NCBI GenBank assembly: GCA_964454015.1
Contig: CAYVQF010000007.1
Location: forward strand, 62,001-126,000
Length of the DNA: 64,000 nucleotides
Source: CAYVQF01 sp964454015
GTDB lineage: Bacteria > Myxococcota_A > Bradymonadia > UBA4248
Direction: 5' to 3'
A program made the translations under genes and the position numbers. Under the pieces are notes generated by a model that worked only from the letters and a program-made list of their open reading frames with translations, searched no databases and was not told the DNA's origin. This document shows, piece after piece, positions 60,102 through 64,000 of this stretch; positions within the stretch are counted from its first letter, which is position 1; the number at the start of each line of letters is the position of its first letter.

Positions 60102-61328
60102 ATGCTTCGAAAGATTGTCAACATCCTTATGGGCTCAGCCGACGGTCGAACCATGGAGCGCACGCTCTTTGAGGGGCTTTTGGAGCGCCTGCTTCCCCTG
60201 GTCGAAGGGCGCTTTACGCCAGATCTCACCGACCCGCTGGAGCTGGTGGCCCAGACCTTGATGCAAGAGGTTGCTGAAGGCGAGGCCGTGGATCCCCAGG
60301 CTGCGCGGGCCTTTTTTTCGGTCTTGGTGGAAAACGACCGCCTGCCCTTGGGCCAACAACTCGACCTCCAAGAGTTGGAGCTGCTCAAGGCGCTGCTCAT
60401 GGACTACTTCGCCGGGCGTGACAGCGTGCGCCAGCGTGCCAACGAGGTGCTGAGCCTCATCGAGCGGAAATTTAGCCAAGGCGCCTTCACCCAAGCCAAG
60501 ATTTTACTCCAGATCTTTGAAACCGACGGCGAGACGCGCCTCAACAACGAGCGCAACCTCTTCTACGAAGACATGATCATGCGGCTGGGATTGCGGCGAC
60601 GGCATGAAATCCCCAAGGCCGAGCGCGAGGCCATCCGCCAAGTCTTCGCCGGCCTCGATGGCGAGCAAGACAGCAACGTCAAAGATGCCTTGGCGTGGAT
60701 GGGCAGCGAGTACTACGCCCACATGTGCTTTGCCATCAAGAGCCCCGACGACTACCAGCAATGGGCCAAGGTCACGGCGAGCCTGGCCCCCGAGGCGCGT
60801 GACCGCCTGCTCGGCTATGTCCCTCCGGTGCGCTGGCGTACGCCGGCTTCGGTCACGGGGCTCTCCCTGATCGAGATGAGCGCCCATCATCTCTGCGAGA
60901 CCGCCATTCGCCTGCACGTCCAGCGCCTCTTCCGCATGTGCTATTTTCTCCTATTGGCCAGCGGGGACACGGGCTTCGAGGCCTACATCTTCAACTTCAT
61001 GCGCTGGTCGAAGGATTTCTTGGGCGTCGACACCAAGCGGGTTTTGCCGGTCATCCATCGCCGCTCCGTGGTCGATGAGGTCAGCCTGCAAGAGTCGTTG
61101 GATGAAGCCTACCAACACTTCTTCAGCGAAAGGGTGAGCGAAAAGATCGTCGTCCGCCCCGAGAAGATCAAACGGGCCTGGTCGGATCTGTGCCGGCGTT
61201 TTGCTGCCCTCGATATCACCCAAGTGCCAGCGGGACACTACGACCTCGGCGGCTTCCTCTTGGATCACCTCCTGGGCTTTGAACATATCGATCCGGCCTT
61301 CGCCTTCCGTCTCTACCGACTGAGCTGA
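60102..61328 (+). CDS. Protein of unknown function, 408 residues
   Basis: A soluble, strongly helical protein with charged helices, no signal and no membrane segment. ATG at 60102 is preferred; a GTG at 60075 and an upstream frame to 59970 are alternatives. Visible patterns: PLELVAQTLMQEVAEGE (about 50), a long helical pair around RANEVLSLIERKFSQGAFTQ, then NVKDALAWMGSEYYAHMCFAI and FNFMRWSKDFLGVDTKRVLP. No cysteine-rich or nucleotide-binding motif. Located after dnaE and convergent with hemB. I do not recognise a family. Confidence 0.65.
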   Translation: MLRKIVNILMGSADGRTMERTLFEGLLERLLPLVEGRFTPDLTDPLELVAQTLMQEVAEGEAVDPQAARAFFSVLVENDRLPLGQQLDLQELELLKALLMDYFAGRDSVRQRANEVLSLIERKFSQGAFTQAKILLQIFETDGETRLNNERNLFYEDMIMRLGLRRRHEIPKAEREAIRQVFAGLDGEQDSNVKDALAWMGSEYYAHMCFAIKSPDDYQQWAKVTASLAPEARDRLLGYVPPVRWRTPASVTGLSLIEMSAHHLCETAIRLHVQRLFRMCYFLLLASGDTGFEAYIFNFMRWSKDFLGVDTKRVLPVIHRRSVVDEVSLQESLDEAYQHFFSERVSEKIVVRPEKIKRAWSDLCRRFAALDITQVPAGHYDLGGFLLDHLLGFEHIDPAFAFRLYRLS

Positions 61329-61348
61329 GCCCCTTTTTACAACGGGCG

Positions 61349-62323
61349 CTATTCCTGCAGCCAGGCCGCGACGGTGACGGCGTAGTAAGTGATGATGAGA
61401 TCCGCGCCGGCGCGACGCATGGCGAGCAGGCTCTCCATGACACAGCGGCGCTCGTCGAGCCAGCCCCGCTCTACTGCCGCCTTGAGCATGGCGTACTCGC
61501 CGGACACATGATAGACGGCGAAGGGTTGCGGGTGCAGGGGGCGCGCCCGGGCCAGGACGTCGAGATAGGGCAGGGCCGGCTTGACCATGAGGATGTCTGC
61601 GCCCTCGATGTCATCGAGGGCGATCTCCCAGAGGGCCTCCCGGCCGTTGGCGGGGTCCATCTGGTAGGCCCGGCGGTCGCCAAAGGCTGGCGCCGACTGG
61701 GCGGCATCGCGAAAGGGCCCGTAAAAGGCCGAAGCGAACTTGGCGGCGTAGGCCATGATGGCCACGTCGCTGTAGCCCGCCGCATCCAGGGCGGTGCGGA
61801 TGCGCCCGATGCGCCCGTCCATCATGTCGCTGGGGGCGATGATGTCGGCGCCGGCTTGGGCCTGAGCGAGGGCGCCTTTGACCAAAAGATCCAAGGTCTC
61901 GTCGTTGCGCACCTCGCCGTGAGCGACGTGGCCGCAGTGGCCGTGGGAGGTGTACTCGCACAGACAGAGGTCGGTGATGACCACGAGCTCAGGGTAGTGG
62001 CGCTTCAAGGCGCGGGTCGCTCGCTGGATGATGCCGTCTTCGGCGTAGGCCTGAGAGCCCGCCTCGTCTTTGTGGTCCGGGATACCAAAGAGGAGCACGG
62101 CGCCGATGCCGTTGTGGATGGCGTGGGCCACGGCCTCGATGAGCTGGTCGACGGAGAGCTGGGCTTGATCGGGCATGGAGGCGATGGGGACGACGCGCCT
62201 GTCGCCCTCGATGACGAAGTAGGGCTGGATGAGGTGTTCGACCCGGAGATGGTGCTCCCGCACCATGCGGCGCAGGCCTTCCGTTCGGCGCAGGCGACGG
62301 AGGCGATGGGTAGGGAAAGGCAT
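61349..62323 (-). CDS. hemB: Delta-aminolevulinic acid dehydratase (porphobilinogen synthase)
   Basis: 324 residues, normal length. It condenses two 5-aminolevulinate to porphobilinogen. The zinc-type metal site DLCLCEYTSHGHCGH (about 118-132) is intact, and the Schiff-base lysines are in YAAKFASAFYGPFRD and MVKPALPYLD. An N-terminal MPFPTHRLRRLRRTEGLRRMVRE arm segment is typical. The ATG at 62323 is only 4 bases beyond the hemC-hemD stop, so the two are one operon. Metal dependence (Zn and possibly Mg) is by motif. Confidence 0.96.
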   Translation of the reverse strand: MPFPTHRLRRLRRTEGLRRMVREHHLRVEHLIQPYFVIEGDRRVVPIASMPDQAQLSVDQLIEAVAHAIHNGIGAVLLFGIPDHKDEAGSQAYAEDGIIQRATRALKRHYPELVVITDLCLCEYTSHGHCGHVAHGEVRNDETLDLLVKGALAQAQAGADIIAPSDMMDGRIGRIRTALDAAGYSDVAIMAYAAKFASAFYGPFRDAAQSAPAFGDRRAYQMDPANGREALWEIALDDIEGADILMVKPALPYLDVLARARPLHPQPFAVYHVSGEYAMLKAAVERGWLDERRCVMESLLAMRRAGADLIITYYAVTVAAWLQE

Positions 62324-62327
62324 GGCG

Positions 62328-64000
62328 TTATCCTTTGCTGGGTGTGGGTGAGCCCTGCATGGCGTCGAGGAGGGCCTCGATGTTGGGTTCGGCCGCCACG
62401 GCCGCCACCGGCAGTGAGAGGGCGCGCGCGCGGTCGGCAGTGGTCGATCCGATACAGGCGATGGACCAGGTGCGCAAAAGCGCGCGCGCTGGCGGATGGG
62501 TCCAGATGGCGTCGAGGGCCGAGGGCGATGCCAGCACCACAAAGCCTGGGCGCTGGCTCCTGGCCGCGAAGTGGGTCAGAGCGGCGACGCCTTCCGGGCG
62601 CGGGGTGGTGGCATAGAGGTAGATTTCGTCGACCTTGACGTCGAGGGCGCGCAAGGCCTTCTGGGCATCGCCTCTGCTGGCACGGGCGCCCGCATAGAGG
62701 CAGCGCTGGCCCGGCTGTAGACCCTGGGCGAGCAGCGCTTGGGCCAGTCCGGCGCCGTTCTGTTGGCTGGCCACGACCGCAACGGGGTAGCCCAAGTCGC
62801 GGACGGCGCCAGCGCTGACCGCGCCCACCGCGGCGATGCGGGTGGCACCGAGGGCCGGTCGATCTCTCAAGGCCAGGCGGGCGCCGTGGCGGCTGGTGAG
62901 GAGGAGCCAATCGTAGGTGTCCTGAGCCAGGTGCTGTGCCAGGTCGATGTCAGGCAGCTCCTCGATGGCGATGACGGGAAAGTTCACGGGAAGCAAGCCG
63001 CGGGCAGAGACGGCAGCCTCCCAGGTGTCATCGCCCGTCGCAGCGCGGGTGATGATGACCGGGATGGGGTCTAGCGTGTGAGGTCGCCGGGCGGTGTCGG
63101 TCGCTGCCTCTGGTCGATGGGGAGCGGCGTGGGTGGGCAGATCCAGCTCGGCCAAGATCGCTGCGCCGCCAGCGGCGAGGAGGTCCTCTGCCAAGGTACG
63201 ACCGATGCGCTCCGCTTGGGTGGCGTCGCCTTGGCCACTGGCGGCGAGGCGGGTGCGACCGTCGGGCGTCAGGATCTGGGCCCGTGCCATGAGCAGTGGG
63301 TGCCCTGGGCGGTCATCTGCCAGCGTGACGTAGGCCCCCAGGGGCAGATGACAGGAGCCGCCCAAGGTCGCGAGGAAGGCGCGCTCCGCTTCGAGGGCGT
63401 AGCGGGTGGGGAGGTGGTCGATGGCGGCCAAGCGGCTGAGGATGGGCTGGTCGTCGCGTCGCACTTGGATGGCTACGGTTCCCTGACCGGCCGCGGGCAT
63501 GAAGGTGTCGATGGGCAGCACCTCACTGATCTCGGCCTGCCAACCCATGCGGACGAGGCCAGCCCGGGCGAGCACCGCGGCGGTGATGGCGTCAAAACCC
63601 GTGCGCACTTTGTGCAGGCGGGTGTCGAGGTTGCCGCGCAAGGAGACGACCTGGAGATCGGGCCGGCTGGCCAAGAGCATGGCCCGGCGGCGCAGGGAGC
63701 TGGTGCCGACGACGGCCCCCTGGGGCAGTTGGTCCAAGCGGAATCCCCCGCGTGCGACCAGGGCGTCCTCCGGGAAGGCCCGGGGCAAGACGGCGCCCAA
63801 GACCAAGTCTGGCGGCATCTGCCCGGGGAGATCTTTGGCGCTGTGGGCGGCGATGTCGATGGCGCCGTCACTGAGGGCGGTCTCGATTTCCTTGACGAAG
63901 AGGCCTTTGCCGCCGATGGCGGCCAGGGGGCGGTCGACGATTCTGTCCCCTTGGGTGACGATCTCGACGATTTCTACCTGGAGGTCCGGCTCACGCTGCA
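62328..64000 (-). CDS. hemCD: HemC-HemD fusion (porphobilinogen deaminase / uroporphyrinogen-III synthase), 5' end outside the window
   Basis: At least 557 residues in one open frame that continues past the window edge, so the N-terminal start is not seen. The HemC part has GGKGLFVKEIETAL, HSAKDLP, GTSSLRRRAML, and the dipyrromethane-cofactor Cys in LGGSCHLPLGAY. After a Pro/Thr-rich linker (HAAPHRPEAATDTARRPHTL) the HemD part starts at PVIITRAATGDD and continues to WSIACIGSTTADRARAL and EPNIEALLDAMQG. HemC builds hydroxymethylbilane and HemD cyclises it. A HemC-HemD fusion is known in some bacteria. It precedes hemB with a 4-base spacer. Confidence 0.93.
   Translation of the reverse strand, partial: QREPDLQVEIVEIVTQGDRIVDRPLAAIGGKGLFVKEIETALSDGAIDIAAHSAKDLPGQMPPDLVLGAVLPRAFPEDALVARGGFRLDQLPQGAVVGTSSLRRRAMLLASRPDLQVVSLRGNLDTRLHKVRTGFDAITAAVLARAGLVRMGWQAEISEVLPIDTFMPAAGQGTVAIQVRRDDQPILSRLAAIDHLPTRYALEAERAFLATLGGSCHLPLGAYVTLADDRPGHPLLMARAQILTPDGRTRLAASGQGDATQAERIGRTLAEDLLAAGGAAILAELDLPTHAAPHRPEAATDTARRPHTLDPIPVIITRAATGDDTWEAAVSARGLLPVNFPVIAIEELPDIDLAQHLAQDTYDWLLLTSRHGARLALRDRPALGATRIAAVGAVSAGAVRDLGYPVAVVASQQNGAGLAQALLAQGLQPGQRCLYAGARASRGDAQKALRALDVKVDEIYLYATTPRPEGVAALTHFAARSQRPGFVVLASPSALDAIWTHPPARALLRTWSIACIGSTTADRARALSLPVAAVAAEPNIEALLDAMQGSPTPSKG

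Overview
The window is GC-rich, densely coded DNA from a Gram-negative bacterium, most likely a delta-proteobacterial/Myxococcota-type organism. This is an inference from gene content, not from a database search. The pointers are a GltJ/AgmX-like protein (zinc ribbon, GYF domain, one membrane helix, TonB-like C-terminus), WD40-repeat and TPR lipoproteins, a GAF-GAF histidine kinase, an HD-GYP response regulator, a PP2C-cyclic-nucleotide-binding fusion, and a small microcompartment locus of the kind known from Haliangium-like bacteria. Pyruvate:ferredoxin oxidoreductase, part of a complex I operon and haem biosynthesis genes suggest a flexible respiratory/fermentative metabolism.

Layout. 1-5865 (+): 3' end of an unknown gene, an MscS channel, then two WD40-propeller proteins with overlapping start/stop codons. 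5963-10282: glycerol kinase, convergent with a repeat-containing exported protein and a GAF histidine kinase. 10493-14690 (-): three overlapping membrane-protein genes, two of them GT39-like. 14742-20997 (-): complex I genes nuoA-B-C-D-G-H-I, without E, F or J-N. 21161-24108 (-): microcompartment operon coding for a tandem-domain shell protein, a hexamer shell protein, a pentamer vertex protein and an aldehyde dehydrogenase with an encapsulation peptide. 24542-27152 (-): mraZ, rsmH and two small genes, in an unusual order and with MraZ-box-like repeats. 27537-30483 (+): lspA and two tandem lgt paralogues. 30491-36225: M16 peptidase and several lipoproteins. 36295-39855 (-): single-chain pyruvate:ferredoxin oxidoreductase. 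40208-41497 (+): a small thrombospondin-type-3-repeat protein and six tRNA genes. 41521-50347: GltJ-like protein, receiver-domain protein, beta-propeller lipoprotein, methyltransferase, Nif3-like protein, PP2C-cNMP phosphatase and an exported protein. 50448-56037 (-): PlsB, a FliB/YkgJ-like protein and an HD-GYP regulator. 56298-61328 (+): dnaE and an unrecognised gene. 61349-64000 (-): hemB and a hemC-hemD fusion cut by the window edge.

How the genes connect. GlpK makes the glycerol-3-phosphate that PlsB acylates. LspA and the two Lgt proteins mature lipoproteins, and about seven lipoproteins are encoded nearby. The microcompartment operon lies directly upstream of nuoA on the same strand, but nuoA has its own convincing promoter. 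PFOR could supply reduced ferredoxin to a complex I whose NADH-input subunits are not encoded beside it; that link is only an inference.

The most interesting items are the minimal microcompartment operon with a leaky-terminator-like hairpin between its hexamer and pentamer genes, the double set of MraZ-box-like repeats with inverted rsmH/mraZ order, the tandem divergent Lgt pair together with lipoproteins that have Cys at lipobox -3, and the GltJ-like protein.
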